DNA of 64,000 nucleotides from Branchiostoma floridae. Its lineage: Eukaryota > Chordata > Leptocardii > Amphioxiformes > Branchiostomatidae. Each line of letters begins with the position of its first letter. Positions within the stretch are counted from its first letter, which is position 1. Of the stretch, positions 38,590-48,915 are shown in pieces. The stretch lies in assembly GCF_000003815.2 (NCBI RefSeq), contig NC_049993.1:9217182-9281181 (forward strand), in the 5' to 3' direction. Made by a program: the position numbers and the translations under genes. Below the pieces are notes generated by a model. It saw only the letters and a program-made list of their open reading frames with translations. It searched no databases and was not told where the DNA came from.

Positions 38590-38835
38590 TTACCGGTCGT
38601 CCTGAAGGATGTCCTCGGCCGCCTCGCCATCGCTGTCCGTCACCGCGATGCGGATGGGGCGCAGCCTGAGCGAGCAGGGCTTGGCTGCCATCAGGGCCGG
38701 GTTGCTGTTCCTCCGATGCCGGTGGCGCTCGTAGATGGCTGCTGCTTCCAGGATCTCGTGGTCGCAATGCCGGGAGGGTGTCGCCGCGCCTTCGGTGTCC
38801 CTCTCAGCGTCCTGCCGAGCGCCGAGTCCCAGTGC
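38590..38835 (-). CDS. Candidate terminal coding exon, unrecognised protein
   Basis: On the minus strand a pyrimidine-rich tract ends in CCCCAG (acceptor at 38836-38837). About 81 codons follow, rich in C/G-ending codons, then TAA at 38590-38592. The frame is open further upstream to 38892, with a second possible acceptor, GTTCAG. The product holds HCDHEILEAAAIYERHRHRR, then a basic SLRLRPIRI strand and an acidic tail, DSDGEAAEDIL. AATAAA on the same strand at 38527-38532, about 60 nt past the stop, supports a 3' end. However, CCGGTAAAGTG at the stop also resembles a splice donor, so an internal exon of 242 nt is possible. No domain or family is recognised. Upstream exons were not found. Confidence 0.45.
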   Translation of the reverse strand, partial: ALGLGARQDAERDTEGAATPSRHCDHEILEAAAIYERHRHRRNSNPALMAAKPCSLRLRPIRIAVTDSDGEAAEDILQDDR

Positions 38836-39122
38836 CTGGGGAAGACGAAGAGGCGAGAGATTCTGAACGACAGCCTCGCACAGGTGGTTACGTCAAGGAG
38901 AACACAACATACACTCGACACCGGCGTCGAGTCTGTACTACTTCACCTCGGGTATTAAGTGCTTGGGTGTTAATGTTCCCAACGGCGACGTACGCAACCA
39001 CGTTAGAGAAGGGAGGGGAACGGCCGGGGAAAGTTAGCATAGAAAAGTTTACAACCGCACAACACGGATGGGAATCGAGCCAAAACGCAGCGTTATACTT
39101 ACCGAGTTTCCTTCTGTCTTAA

Positions 39123-40749
39123 AGATTCAGCCCTTCCCCATCTTTCTTACAAAACACTATAGCTAGCTAGGGACAAACAACTACAGTGGGGGAGGGGAGC
39201 GCGTGCAACGAAGTCCAGTAGCCTTCATTAAGCCCAAACGTTTGATTGAAGAAATGATCTGAACCGCGATCCTTGGGTCAAGCAGGCATCGATTCCACCC
39301 CTACTTTCCATTCTTTTGGAAGTCCTCATCGCGGTCGAGTACGGTCAACTCTTCTTTTAAGTACAGGAACATTCCATTGTAAATCCCAGGAGAGGGGGGT
39401 TAGGCTTGAAAACACGGGGAATCGAAAACATACAGGAAGGTTACGACTTGGTAAATGTCCTATAAAGATGCTGATGATGAAATACCCCATACTTCACGGT
39501 TTCTACCTGTCCGATAAGACAGCGCCGTGAGTGTAGATTTGATCTGGATGCACTGAGTAGATTAAACTTGGACATCATTCCAAACGCTGTTACCATTAGG
39601 CACTAAATTGTATCTTTATTACTGTTGCATAACCATCATCGTTATCATCATTATCATTATTATTGTCATCTTCAATGTGACCTTGGTGTCCTATGGTGCA
39701 TTATGGCATAGCATTGCAATAGAAGACACTTATTTATGACAAGGAAAAGAATAACAAAATTAGATAAATATTCTGACACGGTGGTGGTCTCTATCATCTA
39801 TGGAAAATATTTTCGTTCTACTCATCATGAAGAAGTATCTATAGAATATCATAATTTTTTTTCAGTTCTCTCATAATCACTTTGTTCACACTCATCTGAG
39901 AGAGAAAGTACATCTTGTTCTTTGTCGTTGTGGTCATTGCTCTTTTTTTGCCGTTTATAGAAAAATAGGAAGAGCTTTGGAGCACTGTATTGTTATCGTA
40001 ACGGGATGTTATTATTTCTGATCTAAAGGGTCACCGAAAATTCTAATTTAGAGGACAGTACATTTATTGCAATATGACACTTCATCAGTGTCCCCATCAA
40101 GGACATGGCAACCAGACGTATATGAGTAAGCCCTTGTACCATGAGAGCTCTCACAAGCTTCACATTGAACACTTCACTCCGCTCCACCCATGAAGAGAAA
40201 TGTGCTCACTGCTTTACCCGGACTGTTCAATGCCATTACCCCTGCACTCGTTAGTGCATTAGCTGGAAGTGACTTACGTGAAGGGAATAAACCTGTCGTT
40301 CTATATTAAACCCTGTATCGGAATAGGTGAACGTGGCCTCCGCAGAATGAGTCCCACACTCGCCGAAACCGAGTAGATCCTCTTAAAAATCGGAAGAGAA
40401 TCGATCGCACTCTCCAGTGATTTGTGGCCCTTTAAGGATAAGATGAGACACTTGATCTTGATTAAGACCTTACTCACGAAAGGTGTTAGGCTGTAGTCCA
40501 GCCTTGTTTTTTTAAACAAAGTTCACTACCCTTCCGACTGTCGGGGCGGCCTCAGTGTCCCACAGGGCATCACGCGTTTGGGCAACCTGCGCCTCAATGA
40601 ATAGAAATGTAAAGTTCGACCAGTTTCCGACTTGTCTCTACCAAACTTTTCCATTGACAGGGAAAAATTAAAACTGCCCGAATAGAAGAATGATGTTCTG
40701 AGTCATGTCGATGAAGGATGTACATCCAGTTTATAAGGTTATATAATAT
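39123..40749. other. No gene recognised
   Basis: Non-coding sequence with a short ATC/ATT trinucleotide run at about 39635-39672. No further exon of the CpG-block gene was found here. Confidence 0.4.
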
Positions 40750-41537
40750 AAACCAAAGATATGGTAATTAGTACGAGGAACAAGGAAAATGTTCCCAATC
40801 CACCCCATCTGACAATAGCTGGCCTACAGATACAACGTGTTACTTCATTCAAACTCCTCGGTATTGTTATCTCCTCCGATCTGACTTGGGACGCACACGT
40901 CCAGTATATGCTGTCAAAAGCTCGTCCAAGAATGTACTACTTAACTGTAGCTAAGAAGTCTGGACTGTCTACTGATGTGCTTACACGCATTTACTTGGTA
41001 TTTATTCGTCCCTTGTTAGAGTATGCCAGTCCAGTGTGGGGAGGGCTGCCTAATCACCTTTCCCATTCGCTCGAGGGAATACAAAAGCGTTGCTGTAAGA
41101 TCATTGGGATACCTGTAGAGTCCTTGCCTTCCTTGTCCATGAGGCGAGATCAGGCAACATTGCGAACCATTCAAAACATACTGAAAGATGATGGCAGTCC
41201 TCTACATGAGTTTATATCTTCCACACAGAGCAACTACAGCCTGCGACGTCCTAAACAACCCACTCCCTCTTTCAGTAGGACGAATAGGCACGCCCAGTCT
41301 TTCATGCCCCGTGCACTGAAACTCTACTCAAAGAGCTGTACAGTATAGTAGATTTTATAATGTATGTGCTATCTTAATTTTATTGGAAATTGTATTTTAA
41401 TTGATTTTAATCCTACCTGTGTATTATCTTGCATTACACGGTCTTAATGTGCAGCGCCCTTGTGGGCCAACAGATTTCATGTGCCTGTTTGTACTGTGCA
41501 CGTGCAAGTTGGACTCAAATAAAACTGAACTGATAAG
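40750..41537 (+). mobile_element. 5'-truncated CR1/Jockey-like non-LTR retrotransposon
   Basis: The insertion keeps the last part of the reverse-transcriptase ORF plus the 3' UTR. It begins inside the ORF at codons reading KDMVIST, with a stop just upstream marking the break. The 3' UTR has GTGCAGCGCCC and ends near AATAAAACTGAACTGA at about 41518-41535. A second ACTGAACTG followed by an A10 run occurs at 41634-41658, so the true end could be there. Truncation at the 5' end is normal for target-primed reverse transcription. No target-site duplication was identified. Confidence 0.75.
40761..41348 (+). pseudogene. Reverse transcriptase C-terminal fragment (non-LTR retrotransposon)
   Basis: The fragment is 195 codons and uninterrupted. 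FKLLGIVISSDLTWDAHV is the conserved block after the RT palm domain. It is followed by the thumb-like segment LTRIYLVFIRPLLEYASPVW and EGIQKRCCKIIG, both hallmarks of CR1/Jockey-type ORF2 C-termini. The catalytic FADD/YADD motif and the endonuclease domain would lie upstream and are absent, so the fragment is inactive. The frame has no stop or shift, so the insertion is fairly recent. The product would have acted on the element's own RNA during target-primed reverse transcription. Confidence 0.85.
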
Positions 41538-41660
41538 ATGCTTATGGAGGCCACATGACTTCAGGTGGACGAGATTTGCTCTGTCATGCTGGACAGGACT
41601 TGGTGGAAATCTTGGTGTCATCTCTCAGAAGATGAACTGAACTGTATTAAAAAAAAAACC

Positions 41661-42899
41661 AAAATGACTGTTACTTCAGAAACTGGGTATGACATCCAAT
41701 TGCTTGAGTAACTAACGTAATAACATTTGGTGTATTTTTCTGAGTTGTCCGTCTGTGTGAGTTCCTTCAACAGGAGGGTCTAGTGAAGACAAGTTATGAC
41801 CAAACGTGCTGTCTGGATCTACATCGCCATTGATTCGTGAAAAATAAGACTTCGATATTGTCTTTATTTTGCATTAATTGCTTTCTGAATCATCGGTTTC
41901 TTACTCCAATCTAAAACTGATGAGGTGCATGTTTTATATTCGCAATGAATCCCAGCAAAGTCGCCACAAGTATCATTTTGTGTCACTCAAGCAGTTAAAG
42001 CATAAATCCCACTGCCCGAGACCACTAACAATATTTTCACTTAGTAAGAACACGTCCTAATCATGCCAGCTTCTTTAGTAATCAAAGTTAATCAGTGTTG
42101 GGTGACATTTGATGAAGATGTCCGACCTTGACACGGTTAGAATACTGATAAGCTCATTTATTCGTAGATAATATAAACAGACATCGTGCAGTCACCTTCA
42201 GTTATACACCCGGACAGGGAGCGAATGAAAATAATCGAGTTTCTGTCGTTTCTTCTGAATAGCTTAGACAGAGCACAATTACGCCGCAATACTCTTGCTC
42301 TAAAACAGATTTAAATCCTTTCAAAAAGCCAGTACGGGCCGGGTCTATCTTCATATATTCTGATGATCTTCTGTGTGTTCAATATCCACCTTCTTCAGCT
42401 TTTGGAATCTCTAGCTGTAAACTTTTACGAGGCGCTTTTCTTTGCGTCTTTAATACATGCAGCACTGCATAACTTTCACCTTCATTCTATGCGGTTGTAT
42501 TGAAAGTCGTTTATCTAAGTGTTCTAAGCGGTCGAATCGCAGACTGAGGACGAAGTATACGCTTTTTGGTTAGTTTATAGCTCAATGCGCAATGTGACTT
42601 CGCTACGACACGTGTGTTGTAGCGTCTTAGCCAGTGTGTTGATTTATGCCTGAATCTCTCTGATACACGAGGGGGAGGCGCATGATACGTGATCATTTAT
42701 CCATGAAATGAAATGATGAGGACTAAAATACGTATTCGTGATGCACCAGCACGAGGTTATCTTGAATCCATGAGTTTTCATTCAGGACACGGCTTCCCTA
42801 GATCTGGTCATTTATTCCATTTCACAGAACGATGTTTCTCTTTGCAAAATAGATTACTGGATATCTGCCTTTTGTTTCGATGCATGTAACATTGTAAAA
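41661..42899. other. No feature recognised
   Basis: Non-coding, AT-rich sequence. Nothing supported. Confidence 0.4.
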
Positions 42900-43086
42900 A
42901 GGTCAAGGTAGTTCTACAGTATTTTCGAAGCCTTGGGGACAGTGGGCTGTAAAACACAGTGTCTAGGGCATGGCATAAGAAGGCGGGGTCCATCCCTCTT
43001 CTTCCAACACCTTTTACTTCCCCAACCGAAATCCAGTTTCCGTTTTCATACCTGAGTGGAATCCAGAAGATTCCAAGGAATGGCTC
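42900..43086 (-). mobile_element. SINE body, 3' part, split by a MITE
   Basis: On the minus strand this runs from just past the MITE: CCACTCAGGTATGAAAAC, then GGATGGACCCCGCCTTC, CCATGCCCTAGACACTGTG and CAGCCCACTGTCCCC. The phrasing reads like the body of a tRNA-headed SINE family that I associate with amphioxus (from memory, not searched). The head is on the other side of the MITE at 43282-43398. The low-coordinate boundary is approximate. Confidence 0.5.
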
Positions 43087-43281
43087 GGTCGCATGGGTCG
43101 TGCGATCGTTGTACAATTTCATGCTATAGGATTTTTAAGCAGGCCGTGACAGAACCAACCATCAACATGTATCCAAAACAGCATTTGTGTACCAAGACAG
43201 TTGAACTTTGCAAAAGAGGTACATTTTGTCCAAAATGTCCAAAGTTAGCGATCGTACGTCGATCGTACGACCTACGTGACC
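43087..43281 (+). mobile_element. MITE family B, copy 1, inserted in a SINE
   Basis: The element is 195 bp. The left end GGTCGCATGGGTCGTGCGATCG and the inverted right end (GGTCACGTAGGTCGTACGATCG when reverse-complemented) are about 28-bp TIRs rich in CGATCG and CGTACG palindromes. Copy 2 lies at 49820-50027, and the two interiors match closely (for example CAGCATTTGTGTACCAAGAC). No coding capacity is present. A target-site duplication is not evident. Confidence 0.75.
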
Positions 43282-43398
43282 AGGCCCTAAGTATATATCC
43301 CAACGACAACGTCTAGTGGTGAATGCCAGGAATCGAATCCGTGACCTCTCTATCTCGTGTCAAAACTAGCCTAGACATTCGGCCATTCGACGCCATAT
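43282..43398 (-). mobile_element. SINE tRNA-like head, split from its body
   Basis: The minus strand has an A-box-like TGGCCGAATGT (43375-43385) and a B-box GGATTCGATTCC (43329-43340), then GTTGTCGTTGGGA-type linker sequence that runs straight into the MITE. The remaining body continues after the MITE at 43086. Confidence 0.55.
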
Positions 43399-44404
43399 CA
43401 ACAGAACAGAGAGTCTATAATGTTGTTGGTCTATAAGAAAAAATCATCACCCATGTATGAAGGTAATGCAGAAAGCCGACTGTACTGTTGGCAGGGAATC
43501 AAACAGGTGCTAATGTTTCATTTCACTGCAGGTATCAACAATCTTAAGACTCTGATGCATCTTTTACACACATCGTACGCCGTTACGGTCCTGTACAGTA
43601 GATCTACTAGAAGCCGAGAGCCTTACAGAAAGTAGCAGCATCGCTATCTACATCTTGAGAGCTGTTTTCTCATCATGTGCACTTTACATTAGTTCCGTAA
43701 TCAAAACCACGGCACTTCACAATGAATTATGAATTTGAAGATCGTCGTTAACAGATAGAGAGGATGAAATTGGGGTTTAGGCATGCGTGAAATCAAAAGG
43801 TTGGAAGAAGGACAGAAACTGTTTTCTAAAAGTACCTCTGTAACCTTGACAATAGCGTTCTTGAATCAACGCAATCCTCAAACTTGAAAACGTTCCAAAA
43901 GATCCACAAAAAACGCAACTGGATATTCAGTTTTTATAGTAACGGCTTTTTGGCGTATCTTATTACCTTGATGTCTTACCTTCATCGACGTTCCAAAAGA
44001 TCACAAGAAACATTTGTCTAAAGCACCGGGTTATCTGATTGAAATGCCTGACTAAACAAGAGATATGCCGACGAGATAAAAAAACAGGCTGCACCAGGAA
44101 AGTAAGCACACTTGTGTAGGGTCTTATTGCTCTTTGGAGTAGAATCCATATGTATGGAGGATCTTCTTAGTTGGAGGTGGGCGGATTTGAAGAGATGCGG
44201 TTCTTTTCAAAGCCTTCGAGATTTCACATAAGGCTTTGCTATACGTTCTATCATGAGGGTGATACTAGACCAGCTTAGGTTGCAATCATTACGGATTTTC
44301 TCGCCTTAACTCACAGATAACAGCGTACTGTTGCCATAAAAGAGAACTTGTTGCTGCTAGCTTCAATAACAGATAAGGGAATGAGTCTTACAATCTTGTA
44401 GAAC

Positions 44405-44660
44405 TGGTGCAGTGGCCAAGTGGGTATAATTTTTGTCTTGGATTCGGTAGGCCGTGAGTTCGATTCTCGGCCTAATCATACCAAAGACATCAGAAATGGT
44501 ACCCTCTGGTGCGCAATTTCTTCGTTTTGGAAAGAGTATATTAGTTGAAAGAGTGTGGTAGTTGAGCACACAGAACACCGCCAGCGGATTACCCTGATAG
44601 TAATTTCACAAAGCTGGGTGGCCCAGGAATGTAAAATAAAGAAGATTGGGCCCGTCCGAT
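44405..44660 (+). mobile_element. tRNA-derived SINE
   Basis: The plus-strand head has a perfect A-box TGGCCAAGTGG (44413-44423) and a B-box AGTTCGATTCT near 44457-44467, followed by a body ending around GGCCCAGGAATGTAAAATAAA. The A-to-B spacing and the extra body argue for a SINE rather than a tRNA gene. The ends are approximate. Confidence 0.6.
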
Positions 44661-45597
44661 GCACCATTTGGTGTGGGAAGGACTAGAACCTTAAACCTTG
44701 TAGGCAATGCCTGTTAGCTTTATTCAACTTTAATTGCAGTGCCATGTTGAGGTGTGTTCATAGACAACAAGGTACTTTCTTTGGTGAAGACGTTGAGTTT
44801 TGCTTATCATTTATGGAAAATTTTAGGTTAGTTTGGTAAGCTACAAGGCATAAATGTAACTAAAAGGCCAAGGACGTTTATGTTTCCTAATGGATGATGG
44901 AATAAAGTTATAATATGAACTTGATTGCGATTAAAAATCTGCATGTTGTCAGTCGTTGATGCATGTATGATCTTTCATGTGTCACTGACTCCCGAAGAAA
45001 CCTGGTGAAACGGCATGTACACTAACCGAAGGATACTATTAATTGCTACGTGGTATACAGTTTTGTCAATGTATACAAAATTCAATTATTGTACAATGAT
45101 AGGCAACATCAACAAATATTGCACAGATTAGGTTGTTTTACTTTCAATTAGCTTAATTTGCATAAATTTGTATCAAGAGACTAAGAACCACGATGTCCTA
45201 CCTGGATAATAATACATATAATGATAATACCTATAACATTCTATGATACTAGAATAATCATGGACAGGATGCTCTTCGTTTCTCACTTTCTTGTCCTCTT
45301 CTGAGAGTCTCCTTCTAGACTATTGACTGGCAATTGCATTGCCCTTAACCCGCACACAACTCTCCCTACACAGTCACCTAAAACGACAAGGCCATCGGTC
45401 AAATCCTGGCGTTGGGATCCAACTGAATAATTTAGATTCAATCATGGTCCTCTTTTGAATATATATAGAGTAAATCAATCATCTCATCCGACAACTTCCC
45501 GAAAGCCTGGCTAATTTAGCTGAGTCAACACTTCTGACCCACAATTCATCAGTTTGCCTCACATCTGTCTCGTGTGGTAAATATCAACATCTAGGAA
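44661..45597. other. No feature recognised
   Basis: Non-coding AT-rich sequence between the SINE and the minisatellite. Confidence 0.4.
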
Positions 45598-46380
45598 GTA
45601 GAGCCGGCAATACAAGGGTGTTTCCCATAGACTCAACCTGAGGTAAAACCGAGGTAGAGCCGGCAATACAAGTGGTGTTTCCCATAGACTTAACCTGAGG
45701 TAAAACCGAGGTAGAGCCGGCAATACAAGTGGTGTTTCACATAGACTCAACCTGAGGTAAAACCGAGGTAGAGCCGGCAATACAAGGGTGTTTCCCATAG
45801 ACTAAACCTGAGGTACAGCCGAGGTAGAGCCGGCAATACAAGGGTGTTTCCCATAGACTCAACCTGAGCTAAAACCGAGGTAGAGCCGGCAATACAAGGG
45901 TGTTTCCCATAGACTCAACCTGAGGTAAAACCGAGGTAGAGCCGGCAATACAAGTGGTGTTTCACATAGACTCAACCTGAGGTAAAACCGAGGTAGAGCC
46001 GGCAATACAAGGGTGTTTCCCATAGACTAAACCTGAGGTACAGCCGAGGTAGAGCCGGCAATACAAGGGTGTTTCCCATAGACTCAACCTGAGGTAAAAC
46101 CGAGGTAGAGCCGGCAATACAAGTGGTGTTTCCCATAGACTCAACCTGAGGTAAAACCGAGGTAGAGCCGGCAATACAAGGGTGTTTCCCATAGACTAAA
46201 CCTGAGGTACAGCCGAGGTAGAGCCGGCAATACAAGGGTGTTTCCCATAGACTCAACCTGAGGTAAAACCGAGGTAGAGCCGGCAATACAAGTGGTGTTT
46301 CCCATAGACTCAACCTGAGGTAAAACCGAGGTAGAGCCGGCAATGCAAGGGTGTTTCCCATAGACTTAACCTCAGGTACA
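45598..46380. repeat. Minisatellite, 14 copies of a 56/57-bp unit
   Basis: Units start GTAGAGCCGGCAATACAAG at 45598, 45654, 45711, 45768, 45824, 45880, 45936, 45993, 46049, 46105, 46162, 46218, 46274 and 46331. A 1-bp difference (AAGGG or AAGTGG) gives 56- or 57-bp units. Variants recur every three units (169 bp). Open frames read through the array only because 57 is divisible by three; they are not genes. Confidence 0.95.
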
Positions 46381-47099
46381 ACTTACCATGGTGGTTATGG
46401 AGTCGTTGATGAGGAATGGATTAGGGTTGTGGTAGAAGACTACTTACTGCAGGTGGTACACTGTTCCATGAACTAAAATATTGAATACTAGTTGAGCCTG
46501 TATTCCGAATTTGGTATCTCTAAAAGTAAGTACAAGTAGATACAATAGAGATGGTTTGGTTAAAGACGCGATGAAATTTCAAAAAGTATCCATTCATTTA
46601 CATCCTTCTTGCTCCTTGAGTTTTATTTCAAAGAATTATGAGCTTGTCTGATCTCTACACCTTGTAGCTGAATGTCAATATGTATTCACGGTGAAGTGGT
46701 GAATATGACTGGTCTATGGATTGAAACTTTTTGCACCCAAGAGGCTGAATTCCGATGTTGGTAATACGAAGACTAACAGATGCTCAAAATACAATACATA
46801 GTAAAGAATGATGAGCTCATCTGGACGGCTGAAGAAACTGAACTGCACTGAGTGGTGTTGGATCTGGCAGGATGAGTATATGCGTCAAGTGTTTTGGTAC
46901 ATTCAAAGACTAGACGCACTCACTACACACGAGTCGGGTAGGAGGAACGCCTCACATCGATATCCTTGGTCGGAAGTCCTCCTACGGATCTGCATCTGCT
47001 GGGGCCGTCTTAGATTAATGGCAGTTCCTTCAACTGTGAGACTACGAGCATCAGTAGATGAGATGGTGGAGAGGGAATTGCACCCCCCCCCCCCTGCAC
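46381..47099. other. No gene recognised; C12 run
   Basis: Non-coding sequence ending in a run of 12 C (47083-47094). The 98-codon plus-strand frame at 46808-47104 shows no domain. Confidence 0.4.
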
Positions 47100-47397
47100 C
47101 TTAATAAGTCATGGGCAGGCTCGGCACAAGAGGTCGCCAAACTCACGCCGGCAAGTGACTGTTTGCCTACTCCATTGTCTCTTGAGACAGAAGGACGACA
47201 ACACAAACATAGAGCAACCCAGCAGTACAACAAGTATTCAGGAGGATTGCTTAGGCCAGGGCCGCCGGCTTCACGTCCCAACCGAAAGGACTATGCCCGA
47301 TGATGCCAGTCGTGTCCAAACTCGGGCGCGAACCCTGGCTACCTGCTCAACGGAATTTGAAAAGAGTAGCAGAATGCGCAGACCACTACACCATGAC
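47100..47397 (-). mobile_element. tRNA-derived SINE with GACGT central domain
   Basis: On the minus strand the head reads TGGTGTAGTGGTCTGCG (A-box, 47379-47395) and GGGTTCGCGCCCGA (B-box, 47322-47335), with a somewhat long A-to-B spacing. The body carries AGTCCTTTCGGTTGGGACGT, then GAAGCCGGCGGCCC (around 47255-47292), matching the Nin-type SINE central domain and the SINE at 24828-25066. The low-coordinate end is uncertain. Confidence 0.65.
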
Positions 47398-48712
47398 AAA
47401 CAAAATTTTGGTGTACGTAAAAACAGGATTGCCACGAAATAAAGTGTTTGGGTGCAAGGCAAATAAGTTCCTGGATTACTAGTCATTTCTGTATCAATTA
47501 AGGGCGTACTATTTGAATTTCCAGTGAGTTGATACTTTGCACCGCTGGGCCAATTAAGGCTTTCCAGTTATTTAAAAGCATATCGTCTGTTAGACGCGGT
47601 TAACATTGCACAAAATAAGACTTTGTCGTTTACCATAATGATGACATAAACTTAACAATTTGATTCGTCAACTGAACTAAATGTATCCTTTTCATTATTT
47701 TGAGACTGTATGTCATTGATACACAATAACTGGCAAATCCATCATTCTAACGGCACATAGTGAACTCAATTTGAAGAGATAAAGAACAACAGGTTTGATG
47801 TAATGAAACGCTATTGTATACTTTCTCACCGTTAGATGCCATGTTAACAGCCTCCCTTCTAGATCCATAGATAGGGGATGAGGTCTGCTGTGCACGTCCT
47901 CTAGTCGTCAGTGTGTGTAATTATCTGATAAAATTCCGCTACTCGCTTTCCCGGTTAGTTAGGCTGTATAACTAGCCTTAATGCCTAATGATAGCAAAGG
48001 TTACGCGTAGGTGTGTATTAGGCAAAACGATCCTCATGCTATCTATGGGGGACATCTAAGCCGGCATATATTCTGACTTTATTGCATTTAATGTTTGTCT
48101 GTCGATTCAGAGTGATTCTTGGCAACGGTAACCCCTTGCTAATAGATTGCTCCAAATCTTAAAGAAATCCGTATGAGTCATACATGTCTGGGATCGTGGG
48201 AGGCCTTCGTAGACCTATGTACTACTCAAAAGAGAAGAGATGTCATCATTGTAAATAGAGTGCCATAAATCGGTTTCAAATGTCATAAAACATGTTGCGA
48301 AAACTTTTTATTGTACGGCCGTACGCCAAAAATATGGTGACATCACGACATATGAGAAGATATGCTGCTACAGTGAGCGTAGTTCGGTACCCAGAAGTGG
48401 TCAATGACCTTGCACTTAGCAAACCCGTTACAAAAACACATTTGCATGGCTATACTGTAGCTACTAGTGCGTAATGGGTTTGCTTAGTTTTGGTGCATGC
48501 TGTAAACAAACGACAAAATCGCACACCTCGTGGACCGGGACGATAGCATTCTGGCCGAAAGTAAACTTACGCCGTAACACCTGACATGTCCATGTATGTA
48601 GAGACAGAATGGGGTCCCAGAGATACCAATGACTGACCCAGCCATTTCGTTTCACCAGAAGCGCCAAGCCTGAGATGGATGTGACAGCGGAACGGGTTCA
48701 CGTGACGGCACC
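47398..48712. other. No feature recognised
   Basis: Non-coding, AT-rich sequence. Nothing supported. Confidence 0.4.
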
Positions 48713-48898
48713 TCAGCCATTGAGCGGAATGTTCTGGTTGCTGAGATGAGTCGCCGTGACGGCTTGCGCCTTAGTGAAGCTTCGCCGGCCCAGAGATACG
48801 AGCTTAGCGGAAATAGGCACGTTATCGCACCTGGTGCACTTAATCTTGTCGCCGAGGGGCAGTCGCCGAGCGAACCGCTGGCGCAGCTCTGATGCAGC
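48713..48898 (-). CDS. Possible coding fragment with CxxC motif
   Basis: A 61-codon minus-strand frame without ATG ends at TGA (48713-48715). The product contains LRQRFARRLPLGDKIKCTRC, then DNVPISAKLVSL and GRRSFTKAQAV. The composition is basic and soluble, with C/G-rich third positions that stand out from the AT-rich flanks. CTRC could be half of a zinc-binding site. The sequence GATGCAG|GTAAG just upstream looks like a splice donor, and GCATCAG could be an acceptor; together they form an 8-bp inverted repeat. It could be a terminal exon or a decayed transposon ORF. No family is recognised. Confidence 0.25.
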   Translation of the reverse strand, partial: AASELRQRFARRLPLGDKIKCTRCDNVPISAKLVSLGRRSFTKAQAVTATHLSNQNIPLNG

Positions 48899-48915
48899 TT
48901 ACCTGCATCATGAGA

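Larger units (their letters stand above)
36660..39100. promoter_or_regulatory. CpG-rich island-like block
   Basis: This block of about 2.4 kb is visibly richer in G+C and CpG than the AT-rich surroundings, especially 36720-37520, 37610-38140 and 38580-39010. It contains the two best coding-exon candidates of the window (36665-37021 and 38590-38835). CCAATTGG lies at 37527 and TATAAATA near 37565. TATATAT at 38359 is followed by a pyrimidine tract and by CGAGTGACTCACTCG (38400-38414), a palindrome holding the AP-1 site TGACTCA. In animals such blocks often mark gene starts or conserved exons. The strand and exact start of transcription cannot be fixed. Confidence 0.5.

Noticed and set aside
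44405-44485. Functional tRNA gene on the plus strand
   Set aside because: Good boxes but poor arm pairing and a downstream SINE-like body.
45559-46361. Frames of 76-129 codons with a repeated 19-residue peptide
   Set aside because: The peptide repeat follows from the 57-bp minisatellite unit; 56-bp units break the frame repeatedly, so it is not maintained as coding.
45598-46380. Regular repeats as a CRISPR array
   Set aside because: The units are head-to-tail with no unique spacers, and the DNA is eukaryotic.
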